The notes beneath the pieces were generated by a model. The model was not told where the DNA came from and did no database searches. It saw only the letters and a program-made list of their open reading frames with translations. Positions 1-5,291 of a stretch of 7,317 bases of DNA are shown here, in pieces (the stretch's first letter is position 1; each line of letters starts with the position of its first letter). The position numbers and the translations under genes are program-made. The stretch comes from Oscillospiraceae bacterium (GTDB lineage: Bacteria > Bacillota > Clostridia > Oscillospirales > Ruminococcaceae), in contig JAIDPG010000060.1 in NCBI GenBank assembly GCA_029062865.1, positions 1 to 7,317 on the forward strand, given 5' to 3'.

Positions 1-295
1 ACCCGTAGGGGAGAGAGGGGGAAATGCCCGCTTTTTGTCGGATTTTTGTTTTTCCCCCTCTCTCCCCGAAGGGTTTTCCCAGCGTTGACGCGAAGCGTCA
101 TTGCGCGCACCCCCAGACCAAGTAAAACTAACAATTAAAGTCAAATACCGATGTTAATCGTACATATCGAAACGCCAGCTTTGCATTTCCGCTTGAAAAG
201 CGCAGTCAAAAGGCTCGTTTTGGGAAACAAAAAACCAAAGAAAAAATATATATTTTTTTGCGCAGTCAAAAAGCTCGTTTTGGTGGAGCAAAAAA
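1..295. other. Intergenic region downstream of purB, no gene
   Basis: I see no convincing coding sequence here. The short open frames at 151-357 (plus) and 154-345 (minus) run through the direct repeat, lack ribosome sites and have lysine- or phenylalanine-rich repeat-derived translations. The region holds a long inverted repeat (8-67), a small hairpin TGACGC-GAA-GCGTCA (86-100), two direct repeat copies (200-240 and 260-301), and an 18-base AT palindrome of six A, TATATA and six T (241-258) between the copies. No canonical GC stem plus U-tract follows the purB stop codon on the minus strand, so the purB transcript may run some way into this stretch. Confidence 0.6.
8..67. repeat. Long inverted repeat / hairpin with 17-bp perfect stem
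   Basis: Arm 8-24 (GGGGAGAGAGGGGGAAA) is perfectly complementary to arm 51-67, with a 26-base T-rich loop. Three further pairs (2-4 with 71-73) could extend it past a short mismatch. The right arm shares the core CCTCTCTCCCCG with the hairpin at 3285-3317. Neither side has a proper run of T straight after the stem, so it is not a classic intrinsic terminator, though it could form in RNA from either strand. It may be a dispersed intergenic element; this is inference. Confidence 0.6.
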
Positions 296-301
296 CTAAA
301 C
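200..301. repeat. Two direct repeat copies, about 41 bp each, 60 bp apart, overlapping the purB stop
   Basis: Copy 1 (200-240) and copy 2 (260-301) both begin GCGCAGTCAAAA, then R, then GCTCGTTTTGG, and both end in a C plus six A followed by CYAAA. They differ by a few substitutions and one base of length. The spacing is 60 bases. Copy 2 contains CTA at 296-298, which is the TAG stop codon of purB on the minus strand; the matching bases in copy 1 are CCA. The AT palindrome 241-258 lies between them. Two copies are too few for a CRISPR array, and no cas gene is present. Confidence 0.7.
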
Positions 302-1735
302 CTGCAGCTCCGCCTTTTCCCCGAGCAGTTCTTTATTCGCTCCAAGTATCGGCTTGATGAACTCGTCCAGGAACTCCTCGGTCTGCTCCGGGGCTCTGCC
401 TACGTACAGCTCCGGCACGAGGAACTCCTCTATCTCCTCGCGCGTTACGTTGAACATCGGGTCGCCCGCTATTCTGTCGGCGAGGTCGTTTTCCTTGCCG
501 TTTACTCTTATCTCATAGGAAGCCGCGTGGGAGTGCTCTCTTAAATGCTCGTGGAGCTCCTGCCTGTCTCCGCCGCGCTCTACCGCTCTCATCATAATAT
601 TCTCCGTTGCCATAAACGGCAGCTTGGTCATCAGTCTGCGGCGGATCATTTCCGGATAGACCTCAAGCCCGTCAGTGACGTTCAGCATTATGTTCAAAAT
701 CGCGTCCGTGCCGAGGAAAGCCTCCGCGACGGACACGCGCTTGTTCGCGCTGTCGTCGAGCGTCCGCTCAAACCACTGCGTTCCCGCCGTGAACGCGGGG
801 TTGAGGCTGTCTATCATCACATACCGCGCCAGCGATGTAATGCGCTCACTGCGCATCGGGTTGCGCTTATACGGCATCGCCGACGAGCCTATCTGCTTCT
901 TCTCGAACGGCTCCGCCATTTCCTCAAAGTTCTGCAAAATCCGCAGGTCGTTTGAGAATTTCGAGCAGGTCTGCGCTATCCCGGAAAGCGTCGCCAGAAT
1001 TTGACTGTCGATTTTCCTCGAATACGTCTGCCCGCTCACGGGAACGCACGCCGAAAATCCCATTTCCTCGGCAATAGATTCCTCGAGTTTTTTTATCTTT
1101 GCGCTGTCTCCCTTAAATAATTCCACAAAGGACGCCTGCGTGCCCGTTGTGCCCTTCTGCCCGAGCAGCTTCAGGTTATCGATACGATACTCGACCTCCT
1201 CTAAGTCCATAAGCAGCTCGTTCATCCAGAGCGTCGCGCGTTTTCCGACAGTCGTGGGCTGCGCGGGCTGGAGGTGCGTATACGCGAGGCACGGCAGGGA
1301 TTTATACTCATCGGCGAATTTTGCCAAATTCGCCAGAACGTTGATTATTTTCTTCCGCACGAGCTTCAGCGCGTCGCGCATTATGATAATATCCGTGTTG
1401 TCGCCGACATAGCAGGAAGTCGCGCCGAGATGAATGATCCCCGCCGCCTTCGGGCACTGAACTCCGTAGGCGTAAACGTGGCTCATAACGTCGTGGCGTA
1501 CCTCGCGCTCGCGAGCCTCGGCAACGTCGTAATTGATGTCATCGATGTGCGCCTCAAGCTCGTCGACCTGCTCCTGCGTGACGGGCAGCCCGAGCTTCAT
1601 TTCCCCGCGCGCCAGCGCGACCCAGAGCCTTCTCCAGGTTGTGAACTTCTTATCCGCCGAGAAGATATACTGCATTTCCGCGCTCGCGTACCGCGTGCAG
1701 AACGGGCTTTCATAGGAATTACGATTTTCGGACAT
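296..1735 (-). CDS. purB: Adenylosuccinate lyase
   Basis: A cytosolic enzyme of purine synthesis that releases fumarate in two steps: SAICAR to AICAR, and adenylosuccinate to AMP. It belongs to the fumarase/aspartase superfamily and works as a homotetramer with shared active sites. Numbered from the upstream ATG at 1741, the family marks are RHDVMSH near residue 83, TSCYVGDNTD (109-117), THLQPAQPTT with the catalytic-type His155, and the signature SSAMPYKRNP (286-295) carrying the mobile-loop serine. About 480 residues matches the longer, human-like ADSL type rather than the roughly 430-residue Bacillus type. I place the start at 1735 (479 aa, beginning MSENRNSY), because AAGGAG at 1743-1748 is 7 bases from that ATG but only 1 base from the ATG at 1741. 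It stands alone, with no other pur gene in the window, and has a probable promoter at 1796-1824. No key residue is missing. Confidence 0.96.
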   Translation of the reverse strand: MSENRNSYESPFCTRYASAEMQYIFSADKKFTTWRRLWVALARGEMKLGLPVTQEQVDELEAHIDDINYDVAEAREREVRHDVMSHVYAYGVQCPKAAGIIHLGATSCYVGDNTDIIIMRDALKLVRKKIINVLANLAKFADEYKSLPCLAYTHLQPAQPTTVGKRATLWMNELLMDLEEVEYRIDNLKLLGQKGTTGTQASFVELFKGDSAKIKKLEESIAEEMGFSACVPVSGQTYSRKIDSQILATLSGIAQTCSKFSNDLRILQNFEEMAEPFEKKQIGSSAMPYKRNPMRSERITSLARYVMIDSLNPAFTAGTQWFERTLDDSANKRVSVAEAFLGTDAILNIMLNVTDGLEVYPEMIRRRLMTKLPFMATENIMMRAVERGGDRQELHEHLREHSHAASYEIRVNGKENDLADRIAGDPMFNVTREEIEEFLVPELYVGRAPEQTEEFLDEFIKPILGANKELLGEKAELQV

Positions 1736-1742
1736 ATTCATT

Positions 1743-1748
1743 CTCCTT
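1743..1748 (-). promoter_or_regulatory. purB ribosome binding site, decides the start
   Basis: On the minus strand this reads AAGGAG. It lies 1 base from the ATG at 1741 and 7 bases from the in-frame ATG at 1735. The second spacing is normal for Firmicutes, so translation most likely begins at 1735 and the two residues Met-Asn ahead of it are not made. Confidence 0.7.
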
Positions 1749-1795
1749 AAAAACGGCTTGCGAAAAGCCTTGATTTTATTTAACGCTATATTACC

Positions 1796-1824
1796 ATTTT
1801 ACCATATTTTGAAGATTTATACAA
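1796..1824 (-). promoter_or_regulatory. Probable sigma-A promoter of purB
   Basis: On the minus strand: -35 TTGTAT (1819-1824), 17-base spacer, and -10 TAAAAT (1796-1801) preceded by TGG, an extended -10. The -35 is weak (TTG only) and the extended -10 would compensate. The predicted start near 1789 gives a leader of about 54 bases. A second TGG-TAATAT lies 9 bases further down, without a matching -35. A 5-bp stem GGCTT/AAGCC (1755-1769) sits in the leader. I see no purine riboswitch. Confidence 0.45.
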
Positions 1825-1895
1825 GGGGTAAACCCTAATTTTTGACAAAAAATTTGCCGGACCGTCAATAAACCCTCGTCCACATATTTAAAATT

Positions 1896-1916
1896 TGCCG
1901 CCGCGAAGCGGCGGCA
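1896..1916. repeat. Hairpin with 9-bp perfect stem and GAA loop
   Basis: TGCCGCCGC (1896-1904), GAA, then GCGGCGGCA (1908-1916). The apex is GCGAAGC, a heptamer known to fold as an unusually stable mini-hairpin in single-stranded DNA. No T-tract follows on either strand, so it is not a standard terminator. Confidence 0.6.
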
Positions 1917-1932
1917 CTTACTTCGTCAAAGC

Positions 1933-1964
1933 CCGGGCGGCAGGCACAAAGCCTTGCCGCCCGG
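1933..1964. repeat. Long GC-rich hairpin with ACAAA loop
   Basis: CCGGGCGGCAGGC (1933-1945) pairs with 1951-1964 along 13 base pairs with one bulged base; the loop is ACAAA. On the plus strand it is followed by ACTTTT, a poor U-tract, and on the minus strand by GCTTTG. It could slow transcription coming from the lipoprotein gene, but no plus-strand gene lies upstream for it to terminate. Confidence 0.55.
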
Positions 1965-2024
1965 ACTTTTCCTCGTCTGCGAGTGTTTCTCGACAGTCTG
2001 AATGTGGACTTTTTATACAAGTTG

Positions 2025-2049
2025 AAATCCCCCGCTTCGCGGGGGATTT
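2025..2049 (-). terminator. Hairpin terminator after the lipoprotein gene
   Basis: A perfect 11-bp stem, AAATCCCCCGC (2025-2035) and GCGGGGGATTT (2039-2049), with the 3-base loop TTC (GAA on the minus strand). It begins 11 bases past the gene end at 2061. The flanking A/T pairs make it look the same from both strands. The T-run is short, so termination may be partial. The stem is identical to that at 3820-3844 and close to that at 5257-5281. Confidence 0.7.
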
Positions 2050-2060
2050 CTTTGTCATTG

Positions 2061-2681
2061 TCAAAAGTATTCGTACAGCTCCTCCAGATTAGCCGCCGTA
2101 TAGGTCTTTCCCCTGAACGTCAGCACAAGCTTCGGACAGTAGTTGAACGCTCCGGCGTTGATCTCGCGGACGCTGTCGGGGAGCGTTACGAGGCTCAGCT
2201 GCTCGCAGCCCGAGAACGCGTAGCCGTCGATTATCTCAACGCCATCGGCAAGCGTCAGCGTTTCGAGCAGATAGCAGCCCGAGAACGCGTGGGTCTCTAT
2301 CTCGCGAACCGTGCCGGGGATAGTCACGCTTGTCACCAACGCGCCGCGGAACGCGTACTCGTCTATCATAACGACCGTCTTGCCGCCAATCGTCTGCGGG
2401 ATAGTTATCTTGCCGCCCTCGCCGTGATAGCGCACGATGTTCGCGCCGCCGAAGTAGTCCTCAACTTCGTAATCCGAAGCGGCTTCCGAGGTCGTTGACG
2501 TGACTGTCGGAGCGCTCATCACGGGGTCGATTATCGTAACTCCGCCGCCTGTCGGCTCCTTGTAGATCGTCTCGCTTTTCGAGCTCGAAACTACGGGATT
2601 TACCGGAGCGGACTTTTTCTTGCAGCCCGTCAGCGTAAAAATAAGTGTTACGGTGAGTATAATTAAAAGTGATTTTTTCAT
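2061..2681 (-). CDS. Lipoprotein with LRR_5 (BspA-like) repeats
   Basis: A predicted 206-residue surface lipoprotein. The N-terminus MKKSLLIILTVTLIF is a type II signal peptide ending in the lipobox LTGC, with Cys20 as the lipid-bearing residue, then a Ser/Thr/Pro-rich linker to about residue 75. Residues about 90-185 hold LRR_5-type repeats of the treponemal BspA family: VVMIDEYAFRG, VREIETHAFSGCYLLE, VEIIDGYAFSGCEQLS and VREINAGAFNYCPKL, each with the I-x-x-x-A-F core and the strand segment T-[IL]-[PA]. Such domains often bind proteins or surfaces; the target here is unknown. The start at 2681 has GGAG at 2690-2693, 8 bases away. It begins 13 bases after the smpB stop, so the two are very likely co-transcribed. 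With only about four repeats it is short for the family and has no cell-wall anchor besides the lipid. Confidence 0.85.
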   Translation of the reverse strand: MKKSLLIILTVTLIFTLTGCKKKSAPVNPVVSSSKSETIYKEPTGGGVTIIDPVMSAPTVTSTTSEAASDYEVEDYFGGANIVRYHGEGGKITIPQTIGGKTVVMIDEYAFRGALVTSVTIPGTVREIETHAFSGCYLLETLTLADGVEIIDGYAFSGCEQLSLVTLPDSVREINAGAFNYCPKLVLTFRGKTYTAANLEELYEYF

Positions 2682-2694
2682 TAAGTAATCTCCG

Positions 2695-3159
2695 TTATTT
2701 GTTGCGTTCCTTAAGCGCACGCTCTATCTCGCGCCCCGCGTCGCGCCGCGCCATATCGTCGCGCTTGTCGTGGAGCTTTTTGCCCTTGCAGAGCCCAACC
2801 TGAATTTTCACGCGGCTGTCCTTGAAATACATCGAGATCGGGATAAGCGTAAAGCCGCCTTGCCTTACCTGCCCGAACAGCTTCAGAATCTCCTTTTTGT
2901 GCATCAGAAGCCGCCGCACGCGATACGGGTCGCGGTTGAAGATGTTGCCCTTTTCATACGGCGCGATGTGCATTCCGCGGATAAACATCTCGCCGTCGTC
3001 GATTGAGATCCACGAGTCCTTGAGGTTCACGCCGCCGTTTCGTATGGATTTGACCTCCGTTCCGAACAGCTCTATCCCCGCCTCGTGGCTTTCGATTATA
3101 AAATACTCGTGCCGAGCCTGTCGGTTTTCGGCAATGGTTTTGGTGTTTGCGTTTTTCAT
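2695..3159 (-). CDS. smpB: SsrA-binding protein SmpB
   Basis: A small RNA-binding protein that delivers tmRNA to ribosomes stalled on broken mRNAs, in the trans-translation pathway. At 154 residues it is of normal length. Visible family marks are the N-terminal ENRQARHEYFI (11-21), GTEVKSIR (33-40) with LKDSW (46-50), HIAPYEKGN (64-72) and RRLLMHKKEI (82-91), which form the OB-fold barrel. LCKGKKLHDKRD (123-134) then leads into the basic tail (ARRDAGREIERALKERNK) that folds as a helix in the empty mRNA channel of the ribosome. GGAG at 3171-3174 lies 11 bases from the ATG, slightly long. It is first in an operon with the lipoprotein gene, from the promoter at 3202-3230. No tmRNA gene (ssrA) and no rnr gene is visible nearby. 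Confidence 0.97.
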   Translation of the reverse strand: MKNANTKTIAENRQARHEYFIIESHEAGIELFGTEVKSIRNGGVNLKDSWISIDDGEMFIRGMHIAPYEKGNIFNRDPYRVRRLLMHKKEILKLFGQVRQGGFTLIPISMYFKDSRVKIQVGLCKGKKLHDKRDDMARRDAGREIERALKERNK

Positions 3160-3201
3160 ATTATAAATTACTCCACAATCTCGTTAAAACAATCTTAATC
3201 T

Positions 3202-3230
3202 ATTATAGCACATCTCCGCGAAAATTACAA
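3202..3230 (-). promoter_or_regulatory. Sigma-A promoter of the smpB operon
   Basis: On the minus strand: -35 TTGTAA (3225-3230), exactly 17 bases, then a consensus -10 TATAAT (3202-3207) preceded by TGC, an extended -10. The start is expected near 3195, giving a leader of about 36 bases before the smpB ATG at 3159. Confidence 0.75.
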
Positions 3231-3284
3231 GCGTTTTTTGTCGAACGGCGAGAATTCCGTTGAGAAACGCCTTGACATATTTCC

Positions 3285-3317
3285 GCCTCTCTCCCCGACG
3301 CAGGCGGGGAGAGAGGC
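3285..3317. repeat. Orphan hairpin with 13-bp perfect stem between divergent promoters
   Basis: GCCTCTCTCCCCG (3285-3297) pairs perfectly with 3305-3317, with a 7-base loop. On the plus strand a TTT and then ATATTTTT follow, so it resembles a terminator. Yet the genes on both sides (smpB and the response regulator) read away from it, so no known transcript arrives here to be ended. The CCTCTCTCCCCG core is shared with the inverted repeat at 8-67. It may be a dispersed element, or the end of an unseen RNA. Confidence 0.6.
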
Positions 3318-3343
3318 TTTGGATATTTTTAAGAAAAACGCGC

Positions 3344-3372
3344 TTGACAATTCCCCCGAATTGTGCTAGAAT
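3344..3372 (+). promoter_or_regulatory. Strong sigma-A promoter of the response regulator
   Basis: Consensus -35 TTGACA (3344-3349), a 17-base spacer, and -10 TAGAAT (3367-3372) preceded by TGC, an extended -10. This is the best promoter in the window. The start is predicted near 3379, giving a leader of about 32 bases. A perfect inverted repeat fills the spacer (see 3347-3364), so the promoter may be repressible. Confidence 0.8.
3347..3364 (+). promoter_or_regulatory. Operator-like palindrome inside the promoter
   Basis: ACAATTC (3347-3353), CCCC, then GAATTGT (3358-3364): a perfect 7-bp inverted repeat with a 4-base centre. It begins within the -35 box and ends in the TG of the extended -10, where a dimeric repressor would block RNA polymerase. 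The regulator is unknown; the role is inferred from position and symmetry. Confidence 0.45.
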
Positions 3373-3410
3373 ATACTCATCAGATGTTCTTTTTATTTAG
3401 GAGGACTATT

Positions 3411-3809
3411 ATGGAGAAAAACACCATTCTTATCGTTGACGATTTTGAGTTTAACAGAGAGCTTCTGCGCGAGCTTTTCCCGGACAGGGAGATACTTGAG
3501 GCGGCGAACGGCTCCTCGGCTATTGAGCAGTACGAGCAGCACAAGGACGAGATCTGCGCGGTGCTGACGGATATAATGATGCCGCAGTCCGACGGCTTTA
3601 CGCTGCTCGAATACTTCAGCAAAAACCGCTATATGGACGACGTGCCCGTTTTCGTAATAAGCGCGGACACGTCCACCGCCGCGAACATAAAGGCGTTTCG
3701 TCTCGGCGCTGAGGCGATGATAACCAAGCCGTTCAACACCAATTTTCTCCAGAAGCACATCGAGCATATTATGGAGCTTTATGAGCTCAGGCGGAAAAGC
3801 AATTTATAA
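3411..3809 (+). CDS. Single-domain response regulator (receiver only)
   Basis: A 132-residue CheY-like receiver domain with no DNA-binding or enzyme output domain. The start at 3411 has AGGAGG (3399-3404) 6 bases upstream; the longer frame opening with GTG at 3363 would begin inside the promoter. Receiver marks are complete: the acidic pair Asp10-Asp11 (ILIVDD), phospho-acceptor Asp54 (VLTDIMMP), switch Ser84 (VFVISAD), and Lys106 before Pro107 (ITKPF), plus the typical DGFTLLEYF helix. It should accept phosphate from a histidine kinase and act by binding a partner. No kinase or chemotaxis gene is in the window, so the partner is unknown. It is transcribed alone from its own strong promoter and ends at the terminator 3820-3844. 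Confidence 0.93.
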   Translation: MEKNTILIVDDFEFNRELLRELFPDREILEAANGSSAIEQYEQHKDEICAVLTDIMMPQSDGFTLLEYFSKNRYMDDVPVFVISADTSTAANIKAFRLGAEAMITKPFNTNFLQKHIEHIMELYELRRKSNL

Positions 3810-3819
3810 TTTAGAAATC

Positions 3820-3844
3820 AAATCCCCCGCTTTGCGGGGGATTT
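3820..3844 (+). terminator. Two-way intrinsic terminator between convergent genes
   Basis: A perfect 11-bp stem, AAATCCCCCGC (3820-3830) and GCGGGGGATTT (3834-3844), with a TTT loop and a run of five T at 3842-3846 on the plus strand. It begins 10 bases past the response regulator stop and lies 33 bases past the aminotransferase stop on the other strand, so it can serve both. A second small palindrome with a GAA apex, TGCGC-GCGAA-GCGCA, sits at 3852-3866, between it and the aminotransferase. Confidence 0.85.
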
Positions 3845-3877
3845 TTAAATTTGCGCGCGAAGCGCACACCTTAATTG

Positions 3878-5158
3878 TCAATTGTTAAAAAGCTTTTCAA
3901 CGCTCGCAAGTCTCACGCAGATACAGAACAGATCTATCGCCTGGAGCAGCTCCGAAACGGACGGGTAGGTCGGGGCAATTCTGATGTTGTTGTCGCGCGG
4001 ATCCTTGCCGTAGGGGAACGTCGCGCCCGCGTCCGTCATCGTCACGCCCGCTTCCTTCGCGAGCTGCACGATGCGCTTTGCCGTGCCGTCAAGCCCGTTG
4101 AACGAAATGAAATAGCCGCCGCGGGGCTTTGTCCATTCCGCGATGCCGAGCGGCTGGAGCTCCTGCTCGAGCTTGTAGAGCACGACCTCGAACTTCGGTC
4201 TGATGATCGCCGCATGGTGGCGCATATGCTCGACAATCCCCTCATAATTCTGGAAATACTTCGCGTGGCGCAGCTGGTTGAGCTTATCAAAGCCGATGGT
4301 CTGATATGCCATCTGCTTTTTGATGAAGTCGATATTCTCCTTTGAAGCGCAGATCACCGCCAGACCGCCGCCCGGGAAGCTGATCTTCGACGTCGAGCTG
4401 AACTCGAAAACCATATTCGGGTTGCCCACCTTTTTGCACTCGTCGATTATGTTGAGCAAATGATCGTGCTCTTTGTCAACAAGGTGATGAACGCAGTAGG
4501 CGTTGTCCCAGAAAATGCGGAAATCCTTTGCCGCGGGCTTCAGATTAGCGAAGCGGCGGACTACCTCGTCGGAGTATGTAATTCCCGTCGGGTTTGAATA
4601 CATCGGTACGCACCATATGCCCTTGATGCTCTCGTCCGAAGCCGCCAGCCTCTCGACCTCGTCCATGTCCGGACCGTCCGGCTTGTACGCCACGGGGATC
4701 ATTTCTATTCCCAGAGCCTCGCACATCGCGAAGTGACGATCATAGCCCGGTGCGGGGCACAGGAACTTCACCTTGTCGTACCTGCACCACGGCTTTTCGC
4801 TGCCGAGAACGCCGAGCTGGAGCGCTCTGATGATCGTGTCGTACATCATCTGCAAGCTGGAGTTTCCGCCGACAATCACCTCGTCCGCGCCCACCCCGAG
4901 CATTTCCATAAACAGCTCCTTCGCTTCGGGGATTCCGTCGAGCACGCCGTAAGAGCGGCAATCCGCGCCGCTTTTGGATTTCGTGTCGCCGTCGAGGCAG
5001 TGCAGCAGCATATTTATCGAAAGATCGAGCTGCTCCGGCGCGGGCACTCCGCGCGCCATCGTAAGGTTCAAGCCCTTACCCTTGAACTCCTCGTATTTTT
5101 TAGTGAGCTTAGCCTTCTCGGCTTCAAGCTGTTCCTTGTTCATTTCGGTATAACGCAT
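3878..5158 (-). CDS. PLP-dependent class I aminotransferase (aspartate aminotransferase subgroup Ic-like)
   Basis: A 426-residue cytosolic fold-type I enzyme that moves an amino group between an amino acid and a 2-oxo acid by way of PLP. Visible residues: GNSSLQMMYD (98-107) for the cofactor phosphate, YSNPTG (187-192) with Asn189, WDNAY (217-221) with Asp218 and Tyr221, the Schiff-base Lys258 in SSTSKISFPGGG, and Arg393 (NNIRIAPTYP) to hold the substrate carboxylate. The opening NLTMARGVPAPEQLDLS and the overall length fit the PF12897 group (Asp_aminotransf, formerly named MocR-like), which includes the corynebacterial subgroup Ic aspartate aminotransferase. Aspartate/2-oxoglutarate is therefore the likeliest pair, but substrate cannot be settled from sequence. 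It has no helix-turn-helix domain, so it is not a MocR regulator. AGGAGG at 5166-5171 is 7 bases from the ATG. It is single, with its own promoter at 5205-5233. Confidence 0.9.
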   Translation of the reverse strand: MRYTEMNKEQLEAEKAKLTKKYEEFKGKGLNLTMARGVPAPEQLDLSINMLLHCLDGDTKSKSGADCRSYGVLDGIPEAKELFMEMLGVGADEVIVGGNSSLQMMYDTIIRALQLGVLGSEKPWCRYDKVKFLCPAPGYDRHFAMCEALGIEMIPVAYKPDGPDMDEVERLAASDESIKGIWCVPMYSNPTGITYSDEVVRRFANLKPAAKDFRIFWDNAYCVHHLVDKEHDHLLNIIDECKKVGNPNMVFEFSSTSKISFPGGGLAVICASKENIDFIKKQMAYQTIGFDKLNQLRHAKYFQNYEGIVEHMRHHAAIIRPKFEVVLYKLEQELQPLGIAEWTKPRGGYFISFNGLDGTAKRIVQLAKEAGVTMTDAGATFPYGKDPRDNNIRIAPTYPSVSELLQAIDLFCICVRLASVEKLFNN

Positions 5159-5204
5159 AATGTTTCCTCCTGACCGTAGACTGAATAATCAAATCACACC
5201 AAAT

Positions 5205-5233
5205 ATTATAACATATAAATGAGAATTTTGCAA
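5205..5233 (-). promoter_or_regulatory. Sigma-A promoter of the aminotransferase
   Basis: On the minus strand: -35 TTGCAA (5228-5233), 17 bases, and a consensus -10 TATAAT (5205-5210) preceded by TGT, an extended -10. The start near 5198 gives a leader of about 40 bases. The -35 lies inside one arm of the inverted repeat 5226-5257. Confidence 0.75.
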
Positions 5234-5257
5234 GAGGTTTTTTGAAAACTTGCAAAA
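5226..5257 (-). repeat. Inverted repeat over the -35 box of the aminotransferase
   Basis: TTTTGCAAG (5226-5234) and CTTGCAAAA (5249-5257), a perfect 9-bp inverted repeat with a 14-base gap. The centres are about 23 bases (roughly two helical turns) apart, so two protein subunits could bind the same face. One arm covers the -35; the other overlaps the T-tract of the upstream terminator. It could be an operator, or chance in an AT-rich stretch. Confidence 0.4.
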
Positions 5258-5281
5258 AATCCCCTGCCAAGCGGGGGATTT
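5257..5281 (-). terminator. Intrinsic terminator of the vanZ-like cluster
   Basis: Stem AAATCCCC (5257-5264) with GGGGATTT (5274-5281), continued inward by a T-G wobble and two GC pairs to a CAA loop. On the minus strand a run of T follows directly (complement of the A-run 5254-5259). It starts 10 bases past the stop at 5292. It is a slightly mutated version of the stems at 2025-2049 and 3820-3844. Confidence 0.85.
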
Positions 5282-5291
5282 AATTATATTG

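Larger units (their letters stand above)
1742..2060. other. Intergenic region between the lipoprotein gene and purB
   Basis: No gene is supported. The open frame at 1895-2092 on the plus strand runs straight through hairpins and has no ribosome site. The left part (1742-1830) is AT-rich and holds the purB promoter and leader. The right part (1890-2050) is GC-rich and carries three separate hairpins at 1896-1916, 1933-1964 and 2025-2049. Only the last is well placed as a terminator for the gene ending at 2061. Confidence 0.6.

Noticed and set aside
200..301. CRISPR array
   Set aside because: There are only two imperfect copies, with an AT palindrome rather than a unique spacer between them, and no cas genes.
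296..1741. purB start at ATG 1741
   Set aside because: Only one base separates it from AAGGAG. The in-frame ATG at 1735 has the normal 7-base gap.
1755..1769. Attenuator or purine riboswitch in the purB leader
   Set aside because: The GGCTT/AAGCC stem has only 5 bp, and the roughly 54-base leader is too short for a purine aptamer plus expression platform.
2061..2720. Longer lipoprotein start at 2720
   Set aside because: It would overlap the smpB end, has no ribosome site, and would put 13 residues ahead of a typical signal peptide. GGAG at 2690-2693 fits the ATG at 2681.
3272..3277. Second TTGACA as a plus-strand -35
   Set aside because: No -10-like hexamer lies 16-18 bases downstream; that stretch is the arm of the 3285-3317 hairpin.
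3160..3410. tmRNA (ssrA) gene next to smpB
   Set aside because: I found no tRNA-Ala-like acceptor ends or tag reading frame here, and the interval is fully used by two promoters and a hairpin.
3363..3809. Longer response regulator start at GTG 3363
   Set aside because: This codon lies between the -35 and -10 boxes, upstream of the expected transcript start; AGGAGG serves the ATG at 3411.
3878..5158. MocR/GntR-type transcription factor
   Set aside because: The protein consists of the aminotransferase domain only; there is no N-terminal helix-turn-helix and the catalytic residues are complete.
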